The notes under the pieces were generated by a model. That model was not told where the DNA came from and searched no databases. It saw only the letters and a list, made by a program, of their open reading frames with translations. The position numbers were made by a program, and so were the translations under genes. Positions 12,541-58,622 of a DNA stretch of 64,000 nt are shown one piece after another. Positions within the stretch are counted from its first letter, which is position 1, and every line of letters starts with the position of its first letter. Origin of the DNA: Cristatella mucedo (lineage: Eukaryota > Bryozoa > Phylactolaemata > Cristatellidae); contig WPIO01000104.1 in NCBI GenBank assembly GCA_009760855.2, positions 1,159,501 through 1,223,500 of the forward strand, in the 5' to 3' direction.

Positions 12541-13800
12541 CGTTGCTGTCAAATAGGGTTGTCTTAACTATAGGATATGGACTCGCTATATTAAGTTGCA
12601 CTGGTGCAGCTCTCAGCTTAGCCGCGATGGGAGCCCTTGCCTTAGGGGGGGTCGACTAGGGCGCCTAGTACAGACCCAGCTCCTGACTCACCTAGCTCAG
12701 GTTAGAATGGAGCTTTGTGCAGGCGATGCGGTTAGGAGATGGAGCGACTAATGCGGTTGTCTTAGCGGGTTCGACTTGGACCCTAGTACAGGCCCGGCTC
12801 CTGGTCTACCCGCTAAAGTTATAATGAAGCCTGGTGCAGACGTTGCGGTCAGGATGTGCACCGACTAATATGCTGAAGTAGAAATAGCAGCGGCGCTCGA
12901 GGTCAGGAGTTGAGAGGAGAGAGAATATAACGAGACGCCCTGAGAGCTCGGGGCTGCAGCTTCGGTAGTCGATGCGAGACTGTGCGCTTCGAGAGCACGA
13001 GAGACGAACCTGCGGCGACGGACCGCTAAGTGCAACTTAGACTGCGCAGTTGTGTTCTGCCGGCTACACAGCTGCTCGTATCTTGGGGTGCTGTAGCGGC
13101 CTGCCTTCGGGATTGGGACCATCGCTAGCGACGCGCGCATAGGATAGCTTATTATACTCGGGCTTCGGGGGATTTCTCAAGCAGTTAACTCCGTCGGTCC
13201 GGTGCGCGCCGCGTAAAGCGCTTGCGCCGGCTCGTAACCGCCACTAACGGGCCCACAATGAACTGTCGCTTTCGGCGCCCAGTTGTGGCCGCTTGTGCTT
13301 TAACCGCGCTGCAGCGCTGCATCGCACAGTCCACCCGCAGAGAATCGGGGGACGAACCTCTCTGCGAGGTTACAAAGTTATAGATGGGCGCTCCTCGCCG
13401 CTGCCGCGTTCAGCTACTGTCGGCGTACCAGTGCGCATTCGTGCTGCCCTTACAAGTCGCTAGCCGCAATACAAGGCGCCGCGCGGGGGCGTTCGTCATC
13501 GCCAGCGTTCGTCGCCGGTCGGCTGAGCCTAGTAATAAAGCCGCTGCGAGCGCTTCGCTTGCCACCACCCGCTGCATGCAGCGCTTGTAGCAACGTACAC
13601 CGCTCATACCAAGTCGGCAAGCAGGTTGCATTACTCGTGTCCTGGGTACCTGTAGAATGCACCAAGTCAAGTGTTGTGCATTAGTCCAATCGCAATAACA
13701 GAGAGTCTATTAGCAGGAGACCGGAAAAAAAGTACTAGGAAACTCGCGTTAAAAGTACAAGGAAATAGCGGCGTTATTTGGAAGCACTTGATTTCAATAC
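12541..13800. repeat. GC-rich block starting with a diverged ~118-bp tandem duplication
   Basis: Two units at about 12632-12750 and 12751-12868 share CCTAGTACAG.CCCGGCTCCT, the TGCAG.CG.TGCGGT block and GCGACTAAT-like ends. The following 900 bp is GC-rich, contrasts with the AT-rich flanks and has no convincing ORF. Element type unknown. Confidence 0.5.
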
Positions 13801-14898
13801 CTGGTTAACGCTAAACAATAGTAAATGCTATTAAACGACACATAACGATAATAGTAATAATAATAATAGTAATAGCAATAATAAATGTTAATAAATGCTC
13901 AGTGCTCAGTCCTCTTTTAGCGAACCCGGTTGAGACAGACTGTAACGGGCAGCAACGACAGCTTACGTCGCACGCCGCACACCTTTTGACGCACATCGAC
14001 GCACATTTTTTTTTTCGTCGACGCACATCTTTTATCAGTTTGTTCGCACGCACATCCAAAGATGTGCGTGCGACCAAACTGAGGCGGCGCCCATATAAAT
14101 GTTTCACGTCTTTTGCTCTGAAATGGCTGGACAGCCGAGCGACGCTCAATAAAGAAATCCATAAAGATGGAAATTTGATGGAAATCAATAAAGAAATCCA
14201 GCTGTTTTTTTTGGAACTCGACGAACATCGAGAGCCGGTCGGTCGCCTCCAGATTCCGACTGAAATGACGAGGTCAAAGATTAAATCGACACATTTACGC
14301 TACGCATAGCGAAAGAGCGGCCTTCTCTCCGTTGATCGTCGGACGTCGTAGATTTCACGAGAAAAGCTCAGTGGAGGTAAAAATTCTTAACCGCAGCTAT
14401 GCGTGGACGGATGGGAAATGTAGCGCGACGCAGAGCGCAGAGCATCGGCTGCAGGACGGGCATCCGCCGCCGGTCGGTAAAGGTAGAGCATACGCAGTGT
14501 TGAGCTCGCGCCGGCGGCGGCGACTACGCTGAGCACGGTCGGCATGCTGACATGACGGACCAGCTGGCCGACGACGCTAGGGCTGCGCTCTCTGTCAGCC
14601 ACTGCCGGGGGGGGGGGGAGGCGCTGTCTCTGCTTCCTGTTCAACGGAAAGCAAAGCCACTTGTGTTCACAGGCGACACATCAATCCCAACAGTTTGAAG
14701 CAGCCACCACCCGAGGTTTCGTTTTCACGAACTGATTCCTCTCCGTCGAGCGCATCGAATCGCCAACGAGCGAGGGGTAACCAGCAACTCCTCTCACTGA
14801 AGCATATGAAATATTCGGAATCAGGCCAGGTCTGAACGAGAGATAATCAATGCAAATCAAAAGAAATATAATTACTAATTATCGCTATTGAGATATGT
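13801..14898. other. No supported gene; hairpin at 14037-14083
   Basis: (ATA)n-like repeats lie at 13850-13885. A strong inverted repeat with 12-bp perfect inner arms (CGCACGCACATC / GATGTGCGTGCG, 4-nt loop) is centred near 14058. Poly-G occurs at 14608-14617. Confidence 0.4.
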
Positions 14899-15010
14899 TG
14901 TGTGACAGTGTCTCCGGCGGTGGCGCCTGTTCTTGTGGAGTCTCACGGAGACACGAGCGGACGAACGTTCGCGGTAAACGAGACTCGATCTTTATTTCCT
15001 CAGTGGGTAC
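14899..15010 (-). mobile_element. LTR-like or terminal segment of an unknown element, copy 1
   Basis: It is similar to 43651-43780: both begin TGACAGTG, continue with C/G-rich sequence to GCGGTAAACGAGA and then TTTATT. On the minus strand this gives AATAAA followed after about 95 bp by ...TGTCACACA, the layout of an LTR 3' half. No coding part is seen nearby. Confidence 0.35.
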
Positions 15011-16504
15011 ATATACTAACTGGCTACACACTCACCACAGATAAGGAAGTGCATCTGCGGTGGAAGCTGTACCGAGTCAATTGCCCAACCGCCTGCTGCA
15101 GATGGGGCATACATTAGTGACCGATGCTGCTGCACTAATTACACTTAGCAGAAGCAGCAGGCTCACACAGCAGATATTTAACGTGTATACGCTATTATAA
15201 ATTTAATTCGTCGGGTGCTAATTTGCTGGTGCTAATATGCAGGCATTAATTAACCTGACCTGGGCTCCCTATCCAGAAACGAACCTGCTTACACAGCAGT
15301 CAGTTAAAAACCCCATATACAAGTATAAATCATATAAAATCCTATAAATATATAAAATAAATCATATAGAAGCAAAGACAGATCGTATACGAGATCTGTC
15401 TTTGGCAGGAGGGGGGGTTCATTTGGCAAGTAGAGAACTTCGGTAGGTCAAGCCTGCAAGTGTTACCGAAGCAATGACCAAATGCTTCACCGTGGAGATT
15501 GCCCCAGAGTCTCTAATCTGAGCGATATTGTGTAATAGCCGGAGACCCATAACCCCAGCTGATGAACTGGATCACGGTGGCATGCGTTTTAACCTAGTCA
15601 TGTTCGATTTGACAGCCACGAGTTTTCTACCCCCCCCCCCCCCCGATATCCGACAAAAGACCTGCGACAAATCTCTTTTGAACACCCCCACTTTACGTTG
15701 CCTTACTAAACCACAACTTTCTATGTCAATACTTTTACTGAGCGATTGTCTCTGACCAGATTCGAAGCCGGTTGGGGGGTGGTGGTGGTGGCAGGGGTGG
15801 TAGCTGCTGCCACCTCTGGCCTAGTAGGTGGGAGCCGAGTCTGACGCCCGGTCCGCTGGCTGGTGGCCAGCCGACCTTGCTCGGCCTCGCGGTGCTTGGC
15901 CAGGCTGCAGGACACCAGCAGGTGCAGGGGGACGCCCCACCCCCAGACCATGACTTTTACATGGGACTCTGCCCGCAGACCATCGTGCTACCTGTGATGT
16001 GCTACCCCTACTCTGTGCCTCTGATGCGCATAGGCTGTTGTCGCATATTTTTTTCTTACTGCTCGTGACGACCCTGGCACTGTATGATTGTTCGTGCCAC
16101 GTAATGCGAGGCCGTAAAACGAATTAGGTAACTCGAGACAACAAAACAGACGGCTGATTCAGCGAGCAGGATGCTGGATTGCATTGGATAGGTTGCATCA
16201 CCAGTGTGTGTACCTGTGTTGAAAACTTGTTTCTGTACACACAGGTTTCAGAATTAGCAATCAGCAGAACCAGCATGCGGCTGCTGCTGCTGAGGCCGCT
16301 TGCGCAGCCGTTCTGCACTCCTTGCACTCTGCAATTCCTCCTGGCTCCTGCTCTGCACTCATCTTCCCATTTTCTTCGACCTTACGCTAACACTTTGCCT
16401 GCCAAACGTTTCGGCAACTATACTGCCGACGCTTTGATGTTGTACTCGGCATTTATGACGCCCTGATGTGTCTGGCTTATGATTTTATGAGGGCTGCAAG
16501 CTCG
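15011..16504. other. No supported gene
   Basis: A hairpin with 12-bp arms sits at 15373-15404, and poly-C runs lie near 15631-15645. Open frames on both strands at 15720-16068 resemble no family I know. Confidence 0.3.
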
Positions 16505-16616
16505 TTTATTGACCTGCTGCTGGAAGCCATGCAGCAGCAGCAACTACCAGTTTGCTCCCAGTTTGCAACGAAAAAGCCAGGACGAAAGAGATACAGCAGG
16601 CATACGTTTTTTTATT
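16505..16616 (-). terminator. Candidate COG1 polyadenylation signals
   Basis: AATAAA on the minus strand at 16611-16616 and again at 16505-16510, about 360 and 470 bases past the COG1 stop. Either could serve; there is no transcript evidence. Confidence 0.5.
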
Positions 16617-16635
16617 TCTTTAGTTGGAATAGCCG

Positions 16636-16683
16636 CTCGTGCTGAGCATGCTGCCGAAGCTTCGGCAGCATGCTCAGCACGAG
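16636..16683. repeat. 48-bp perfect palindrome in the COG1 3' region
   Basis: Two 24-bp arms meet without a spacer at an AAGCTT centre (16657-16662). It lies between the COG1 stop and its candidate poly(A) signals, so the transcript would carry a hairpin. Confidence 0.95.
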
Positions 16684-16751
16684 GCAACCGAGAAGCAAGC
16701 GCCGGAACAACTGCAGAACAACAGCGCAGCTGCAAGACCTGGTCAGCGCAC

Positions 16752-16780
16752 GGCACGTGACAGCATTGCTGTCACGTGCC
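16752..16780. repeat. Inverted repeat with two E-boxes
   Basis: The 14-bp arms GGCACGTGACAGCA and its complement have a one-base loop. Each arm contains CACGTG. Confidence 0.95.
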
Positions 16781-16944
16781 AGCGTCGCCTCGCCATTGGT
16801 CGGAGACCTGCTTCGTTGGCAGTGGGGGGGGGGTGGAGAGAGAGAGAGAGAGAGAGAGAGGGGTCGGTGGGTTCCACCAGTGCACGGCCGCAGTCGGGCA
16901 CGCGGGTCATGAATTCACGGACTGCCCGGACACGGCAGCAGCTC

Positions 16945-16973
16945 CGCTCGCTCGTCGCTGCGACGAGCGAGCG
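16945..16973. repeat. Inverted repeat just after the COG1 stop
   Basis: The 14-bp arms CGCTCGCTCGTCGC and its complement flank a single T. It ends three bases from the COG1 stop codon. Confidence 0.95.
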
Positions 16974-16976
16974 ATC

Positions 16977-42048
<25,072 letters not shown>

Positions 42049-42414
42049 CACAGCTAGAAGCCATAGAGAGGTGTGCATTCTTTGCTGCTTTCGAGAAAAC
42101 GATGCCAATGTGCAGGCATTGGCATCGTGCCCAGCATGCATCTCCAAACAACGAAGCAAACGAGGTCGATGCTTCGGGGTTGCACCGGTGCAACGACCCA
42201 GCGATCGAGCAAAACGGACGACGCGGCTGAGAAAAACACCATGAGACGCAGTGCAAGAATGAGCCGACAATGACACGTGCCAAAGCTGCTTCTCCATTTA
42301 GAACTTGAACTGGAAATCCCAAAAAACAACCCAAAAGGCGATTGAAGTGCAGATACCGAGATCAGCAAGAGACGCGACGGTGAATTGCATGTGAACATCA
42401 GAGGCCTAAAGATA
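42049..42414 (-). promoter_or_regulatory. COG1 upstream region
   Basis: The 366 bases between the COG1 ATG and a LINE family B end should contain its 5' UTR and core promoter. No TATA box is evident. It also holds the open N-terminal extension up to 42297. Confidence 0.4.
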
Positions 42415-42552
42415 AAGTCTGTTGGCTACCGAATGTCGAATACCGAAAGCCTCTGAAAGGTTGTGAATGCACTACACAAAACTCTCCTGCGTAGCACCCA
42501 CATGTTTTTAAAAGGCTTTGTATAGAGTTACAGACGGAGATACATTACAAAT
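42415..42552 (+). mobile_element. LINE family B 3' tail
   Basis: GTTGGCTACCGAATGTCG through GAGTTACAGACGGAGATACA. Confidence 0.7.
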
Positions 42553-43534
42553 TACGTTATAGAGGCACCGGCGGTCAGCGCCCCAACTCAACATTCTTCG
42601 GCCTCATCCGATAGATAGGCTAAGGCTGACTCCTGAGGCCAGCTGCGACCTGTCGGGTGGTGTGGATGACATCGGTTTGCCGGGAAACGTAGGGAGGTCA
42701 GACGCAGCAGAAAATCTCGATTACCAAGGGACGGACGAGCTGCGGGGCATCGACTAATAAAAAATAGAGGCCGGACGACACGGCCCGAAGTAAAACGCGT
42801 AGGCAAGCGATCCGCGAAACGTTTCAAAATGAGGCTGCGGTCTCGAAGCGACGGAGCGAAGCGAATGCGACGAAGGATGTGTGCATTCATCGCAACACAC
42901 AGCGAACATACGCGAACAGACAGTTCGTCGAGAACGTTCGACAGCCGGCTTTGCGTAGCAGGCGTCAGATCCAGGAAACCGACGGACGATCGCTTGCACC
43001 AGCGGCTTGCACGTAAGGAAGCATTCCGAATAGTGCGGTGGCGTTTAATAGTATCGCTGAGAGGATTTATTTGATAGTGGCGCTGCAGTTTTCAACGGGA
43101 TTAGCACGCATTTGCAGCTATTGCCAACGTATAAGCAAACGAACCTGGGTTGTCTGCCATGTCAACAGTGTGGCGCTGCAATATTAGGCCAGCTGCTGCC
43201 GTTACCTTCGTTTATGCTAAGAAGCTCAATATTTACAAGCGAGATAAACACCTATGTTATACCACTAAAAATTAAATTAAATGAGTATCTTACAATTAAT
43301 GAAACGGATTCGTGGTTGGGCGGTGTTCACGGTGTCGCCTTACATCGGTCAGGCAGGTAGGTTGGCTGCGGAGCTGTGCATAGCGAATAATAATATTGCA
43401 CTTGCGAACAGTGGCTTTGGATTTTTCTTAACGACGGAAATTTATCTGAACGTAGATGCAACTTGTATCACTATCAGTATGATATGCGAATGAATTGGCG
43501 TCACGCCGCCACCGAAGTCGCGAACGAACCTAAT
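42553..43534. other. GC-rich intergenic sequence
   Basis: No supported exon; open frames match nothing recognised. Confidence 0.3.
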
Positions 43535-43600
43535 ATTACTCATATTTGTATGGCGCCCCAAGAGAACCCAACCGCGAGCTCCACGTGAGCCCGTAGCGTA
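43535..43600 (-). mobile_element. SINE2 3' end fragment
   Basis: TTTGTATGGCGCCCCAAGAG corresponds to the minus-strand 3' stem-loop and tail of SINE2. Confidence 0.45.
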
Positions 43601-43650
43601 GCTCCAGTATTGTAGCGTAGCGCCTGTCTGGCATAATTTTAGGGTCGGTG

Positions 43651-43780
43651 TTATATGACAGTGACTCGGGCGGCGGCTGTTCTAATGGAAGTGTCACGGG
43701 AACTCAGCGGGCGCTCGTGCGCGGTAAACGAGAGCCTCCTTTATTACTCTCAACGGGCTCTCGTCGATTGTCGAGTGGAC
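43651..43780 (-). mobile_element. LTR-like or terminal segment of an unknown element, copy 2
   Basis: It matches 14899-15010 in order: TGACAGTG, GCGGTAAACGAGA, then TTTATT at 43740-43745. Confidence 0.35.
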
Positions 43781-44167
43781 GGCAATAACTCCTTACCTAA
43801 GCGATCCCCGGTGCCGCTAAGCTCTTATCCTAGCTCCGAGCGTCGGGAGGAGAATTCGTCGGACGTCGCCGAATACGCTCGTATACGAGCCCGCGGCTCG
43901 CATCTTGCGTTCGTGCGCGTTCGCATTATTGAGGCTCTCCGGGGGGGCGGGGATTGTTTTCATTTAGCGAAACAGCCCTAAGTTTACCTACCTTCGAATA
44001 AGGTGTAAGCGAAATCCAGTCCGGCGAGCCGACGATCGGGGACGATCGGAGCTGATCTGCTGAGGCCGCTGCCTGACCGCGACGCCGCCAATGGCGCGCT
44101 TTGTCGTTCGGTCCCTCGATTAATGCGGGTCGCGACCCCAGATAGACGTTGCATAGACATAGCCGTT

Positions 44168-44250
44168 ACAAGCTGCACGGCTCGAGCCCACGACTTCCTC
44201 GGCCGTCAAAGGTGAAAAGGCGAGCGACCCGTTGACCTCCAGGGCCCGAG
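44168..44250 (-). mobile_element. SINE2 head fragment
   Basis: On the minus strand a box A-like CTGGAGGTCAACGGGTCGC is followed by box B GTGGGCTCGAGCCG; no tail. Confidence 0.4.
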
Positions 44251-45344
44251 ATACCTTTTTTTTTCATATTTTTTAAGATACCTCAGCGGAGCGAGAACCT
44301 GCTCAGCCTCCTCGCTCCTCGTCCGACTCGCTTAGATCATTTGCCATTTCTAGAGAAACCTTGTATTGAGCTCTCGCTCGGTCAGCTGGCTCGACGGCTG
44401 GCTCTTCGGTCGAAGCTAGAGCAGTCGGCGCGCGGGCGCATTAAGGTCAAAGGTTAGCAGCCGCAGCAGGTCCGCCGTTCCTCGGCCGCCTTCGCTCGGG
44501 CGATCGTGACGCTTCCCTCCGCGACTCGGGGGAAACGAGGACGGAACGAGGCGGTGAAACGGCCCGCGAAAACGCGGCCCGCGAAGCGCCCGAGCGCTCT
44601 CTGCACGCTGCCGCGCCGCTAGAGCGGCGAGCGACGCGGGGGGGGGGGCGGCGAGTGCCGCTTACTGCCTCTGCCTCGGAGCGATGCGGCCTGCCGCCGT
44701 CGACTCCGAGCGTCGCGATCGGGCGACTTCCTCCCCGCTCTCTTCCCGGCCGCAGACATGGCATGCGCCAGGCGGACGTGAAATAGTGCCGATCCTGCGA
44801 TGCGCCGCGGCTCGCTCGCCGCAGGCTCGGCCGCGGCTTGCTCGGCGGTGAGTCGAGCGTCGGATGGGGATAAGCGCCGATAAGCGCATTGGAGCCAGGT
44901 CCGCTGCTCTAATCTAGCGACGAAGGCGCCCGGCGCTCAGAGTCAGACAAGTGTTTGCCTACGGCGGCTGCCGCTACCCCGGCGACTGCCATGCGGCCCT
45001 ACAAACCGTAGCGAGCAACCGCATTCGTCGCGAGCTTCACGAGCTTCCGGTTCGCGACTAAGCGAAGCGCCCGGCCGACGCCGCCGCTGTACGCCGCCGC
45101 TGCCGCTGTACGCCGCCGTCGCCAGGGTGACCTAGCGAGTTCAGAAACTGGCTCTGTAGCACAGTTTTCGCCGAATAAATACAATGCGCAATCAGATGCT
45201 CATCCAATTGCAGAAAGTTGGAGAGGACATTCGTCCGAGACTTGTGTGAGACACTCTCGGCAGCATGCGCGCCACTCGGGTCTCGCGGAGTCTCGCGGAG
45301 CGTCGCCTTCGCGCGCTAGCTACGACAGCGCGCACCTGCAGTAG
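44251..45344. other. GC-rich intergenic sequence
   Basis: CpG-dense, with a poly-G run at 44639-44648. No exon can be supported on either strand. Confidence 0.35.
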
Positions 45345-46275
45345 TGTTTATCATAATAATGTAATACAATTGTACAGCGTCCTCTGAGAACTTGATCACT
45401 TTTCTCTAGGTACTTTGCACTTTGCTCTAAAGGAAGTACGATCGTACGGTTAGTGGAAGCGTACACAGGGTCAACGTGCCGCATACTAGTAGTATTGCGA
45501 ACTGCGTCGGCATGCATAAGTCACGAGGAACCAGCAAATGGTGCGAGAAAACGGTGCGTTTTTAGCTTTTTTTTAAAAGCAGTCGGATTGATGATGTCGT
45601 GACGTTAGTCGGGAGTGAGATTCCGGCTTTGGTAGCATACGAACTAAAGGCACGGTCACCACAGGATTCGAGATTCGCACAAGATACAGCAAATCGATTT
45701 GAGTCAGAAAAACGGGTGACGATACGACGCTTAGCCCGGTGGGCGAGTAGTTCTGCTCGGTAGGCTGGAGCCAGATAATGAAATAACCTACAGGTGAGTG
45801 ATAGAACCTTGAAGTTGATACACTGCGTGACTGGGAGCCAGTGCAGGTCGGCAAGAAGTGGTGTGCTGGGGCAACTGCAAAGCTCGCGACAGACAAGCCT
45901 GACTGTAGAGCTTTGCAACAACTGTAAGCGCCTGATATAAGGCCGTGGACTAGCAAGCAGTGAGTTACAAAAGTCGAGACGGAATTTTGCAAATGAACTG
46001 AACAATATGAATCTAATATCAATGTTCAAGTAGCTGAAAATAGACAGACTTGACTAACCTGATGTGGTCGTCTAGCGAAATGTCACTTTGGAACAAGACA
46101 CAAAGATTTCGTGCAGATTCCACAGAAAGTATTCTGGCAGAGCCAATGTTGAGCGCTAAGCTTTCTAATTTCTGAGTCACACCATAACTATCAAGTTGGT
46201 TTTTATCGTCATTCAATTTGAGACAGTTTGCTGCCATCCGTGTATGGATCTCAATAATAAATTGGCTATTCCATT
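45345..46275 (-). mobile_element. LINE family A, C-terminal third with tail
   Basis: On the minus strand NCLKLNDDKNQL, ESARNLCVLFQSDISLDDHI, STPLLADLHWLPVTQCINFK and FSSYATKAGISLPT appear in order, then 3' UTR and tail at 45345-45420. Frameshifted. Confidence 0.85.
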
Positions 46276-46289
46276 TCTCCGCTTAAAGA

Positions 46290-46612
46290 CAGTTGGCTAG
46301 AGAAGCGTTTGCTCTGCAGGTTCGAAACGGTGGGACACACTTCTACAATTCTTACGAAACGACAGCTACTCTCCTGCTGCTGACTATGGTACATCCTTTC
46401 CAGCGGTCCTAAATTGCTACTTCCATGCTACTCACTACCTAAACTGCTCTCCCGACTCTGCTGTGCTTCCCGCTTTCTTTTTTTTGCGTGAGATAAAGTC
46501 TGTAGGCTACCGAATGCGTACCGGAAGCCGCTTAGGCTTTGAGTGCGAAATGCAAGACTTCCCTGCGTAACACCCAGGTCTTTGTGGAGATGTAGACGGA
46601 GATACACATTAA
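46290..46612 (+). mobile_element. LINE family B 3' end
   Basis: Plus strand from the RLWNSL-equivalent region through GTGAGATAAAGTCTGTAGGC to TGTAGACGGAGATACACATT. Confidence 0.75.
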
Positions 46613-46673
46613 TGCATGAAGCCATGGAGTTGAGAGAATTGCAGAGGGTAAGACACCCTTACTCTCTCTCTGT

Positions 46674-46890
<217 letters not shown>

Positions 46891-46893
<3 letters not shown>

Positions 46894-47247
46894 CCTCTTT
46901 CTCTCACTGACTCAGCTGCCCGAGCGGCGCGATCGCGAGTTACCGAGCTCGCAGCTGTCGCGGCGCGTCGCTGCGACAGCGAGCGAGTCGCCGGTCGCGC
47001 CAGCGCTTCCGGTCGCTTCTCTCTCCTGCAGCCGCCGTCGCCGCCGCCCACGACGCACGCCGGCGACCACGACCCTCGCTATCTCGTTCTTATCGCCAAA
47101 TCGTCTTTGCCGCCAGACTATCGTCCGCCCGTCTCGAGCCGATCTCGCGCCTGCGCCGTTCGACTGCCGACCGGCGAGAGGGGGCGAGGCGGGGGTGCGC
47201 TCAGTTGGCCCGCGGCTAAACGAACGATCGGAGGCGGCGGCACGATC
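46891..47247 (+). promoter_or_regulatory. Upstream region of hexosaminidase gene 1
   Basis: A GC-rich, CpG-dense stretch between the microsatellite and the ATG. It probably holds the TATA-less promoter and 5' UTR. The reading frame is open upstream but has no ATG before 47248. Confidence 0.4.
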
Positions 47248-56813
<9,566 letters not shown>

Positions 56814-57235
56814 AAGAAACGCGAAATGAGATCGGGGGAGGGGCGGCGGCGGCGGCGACAGATTAGCGTTCCGTTACGCCGACCCACGGGCGTCCGAGCC
56901 CGCGCCCGCCCGCCCGGCGGCGGCGAGCAGGGTGAAGCGAGCGACGGGCGCGCTCGCTGTGAGCCTCGCTGTGAGCTCATCGCCTCGCGGCAGGCCTGCG
57001 CGCCGGAGCTTTGTTTTCCGACCGAATGTCAATCAATACAAGCGATGCGTCAATCAGTGGCCGCTCGCACTCGCTGCGCGAGACTCGCTGTGAGACCGGC
57101 GGCGCGAGACGTGACTTCATTCTCGCAGAGCGCCGTCGCATCAAGTCCTCCGAATACGATCGCGGTTCTTCCGCCAGCTTATACTGTGACAGAGCGATCT
57201 TACTGGATGCACCGGCCTTTAGGTTCGATGTACAT
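56814..57235. other. 3' flank of hexosaminidase 1
   Basis: GC-rich; no canonical AATAAA seen, so the poly(A) site cannot be placed. Confidence 0.4.
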
Positions 57236-57421
57236 CGAGCCGTGATGGCACACTAGGTAAGGCGGTTGCTTTCACGGCCTCGGTCCCGAGGTCGTGGGTT
57301 CGATTCCTGCGGTGGGGCGATCCTTTATCGCCACTGCAAGCGGTGGTGATAGCCGTAAAGGCTCTTCTGTCGCTATACAAAAGAGGCAGTTTAATCAGCT
57401 AGGATTTATTTATTTATTTAT
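57236..57421 (+). mobile_element. SINE1, full-length tRNA-derived SINE
   Basis: Box A TGGCACACTAGGTAAGGCGG, perfect box B GGTTCGATTCC, body GCGATCCTTTATCGCC and (ATTT)n tail. It lies between the two hexosaminidase genes and is nearly identical to 8188-8373. Confidence 0.87.
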
Positions 57422-58235
57422 CGTGCTCGTCGGTATCTATCCCGGAAGATTAATCTAGTTTTTTTTTATAATGTGGCCGATCTCAAATCTTGGTTGATAT
57501 ATTCTTGTGGCATACGTTTTTGCTAGGCGAAACAGGACATCGATCCTAAAACGAGTGAATGCTGAAACAGGACCTCGAACTGCCTGTGGGGGGGCGGGGT
57601 CACTAATAGCACGGTACGACATCGCTAATTAATAATGTAATTATTAAGATGGTCGACCACCTGGAAGTATGTTGCTTCAGGTGTTCGCGACAAGCGCCGT
57701 TCATTTTCAGCCTTGAACTCTTGAAGAGCCGATCCAGCAGACGACGGTCGAACGATGATGGTCGAAATCGACAGACTTTAGGAAACCTCTTTATCTAGAG
57801 AGGCATCAGAGATCCGAGTTAGGGCTGGACTAAGCTTTAAAGTTCGGTCTCGAACGCGGTCCGTCAGTTGCTACGCATCTAGGAGGCATTTCCTTCCGGC
57901 GCTAACCGTCGGCTCTGATGAGCGCGCTAAGCTAATCTAGGCACGCGCCGCCGCCACGGTACTCGGACTGCGCCTGCAGACGGCGGACAGGCGGTGGCTA
58001 GACGCCATTTAGCAACTGTATTCTGCAGCTTCCTGGATTTTTGAGGCCTGGGTTTGTCACCTCTTAAAAAAGAAATTTCTTACCGTTACGCGGTACTGAA
58101 TATTATTTGTTATTGTTCACCACTTTTTGAGCTCGCCTTTGGATAAGTCCATCCACAGGAGACAGCCCTCCTTTTGCTACGGGCATAGTGTCATATAGTG
58201 CCAAACAGTGCCATGTAGTGCCGTACAGTGCCTGT
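57422..58235. other. Intergenic sequence between the hexosaminidase genes
   Basis: No exon or repeat recognised. Confidence 0.35.
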
Positions 58236-58395
58236 AGCAAATGATGAGCGCCCGTAGCAGTCTGCTGGCTACCGAACTCGTACTGAAAGCCGCTGAAAGG
58301 CTGCGAGTGCGCTAAACAAAAAAAAATCTCCTGCGTAACACCGACATAGTCTTTGTGGCTTTGCGGAGTTACAGACGGAGATACATTACATAGCA
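58236..58395 (+). mobile_element. LINE family B 3' end
   Basis: From the CTGGCTACCGAACTCGTACT region to GGAGTTACAGACGGAGATAC; ends about 230 bp before the hexosaminidase 2 ATG. Confidence 0.75.
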
Positions 58396-58622
58396 GAGCA
58401 GCGTATCGGGCGTAAGAACGTCTGGCCTCCTCCTTCCCCCCCCCGGCAACCTTAGGCGAAAGCGAGTCGAGGTCGCGACCAGTGATCCCATGACCAATGG
58501 CCGTGCAGACCAGCGCCTGACGAGTGACCTCGACCCCGAATACGCAATCCTGCGCGTCTACGTCTGACTGCAGCTGCCTCGCCCGCAGCCTTAGAGGGTG
58601 CGTCGTCACGAAAGCGGCCGCC

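Noticed and set aside
13290-13380. Search for hammerhead ribozymes in the GC-rich element and SINEs
   Set aside because: No CUGANGA core paired with a GAAA in the required layout was found by eye on either strand.
15720-16068. Open frames on both strands (76 and 98 codons)
   Set aside because: Somewhat protein-like, but no family match and no splice partner found; left unannotated.
57236-57310. Possible tRNA gene (good box A and B)
   Set aside because: Fused to a SINE body and tail, repeated elsewhere in the same form, and not foldable into a full cloverleaf by eye; called SINE1.
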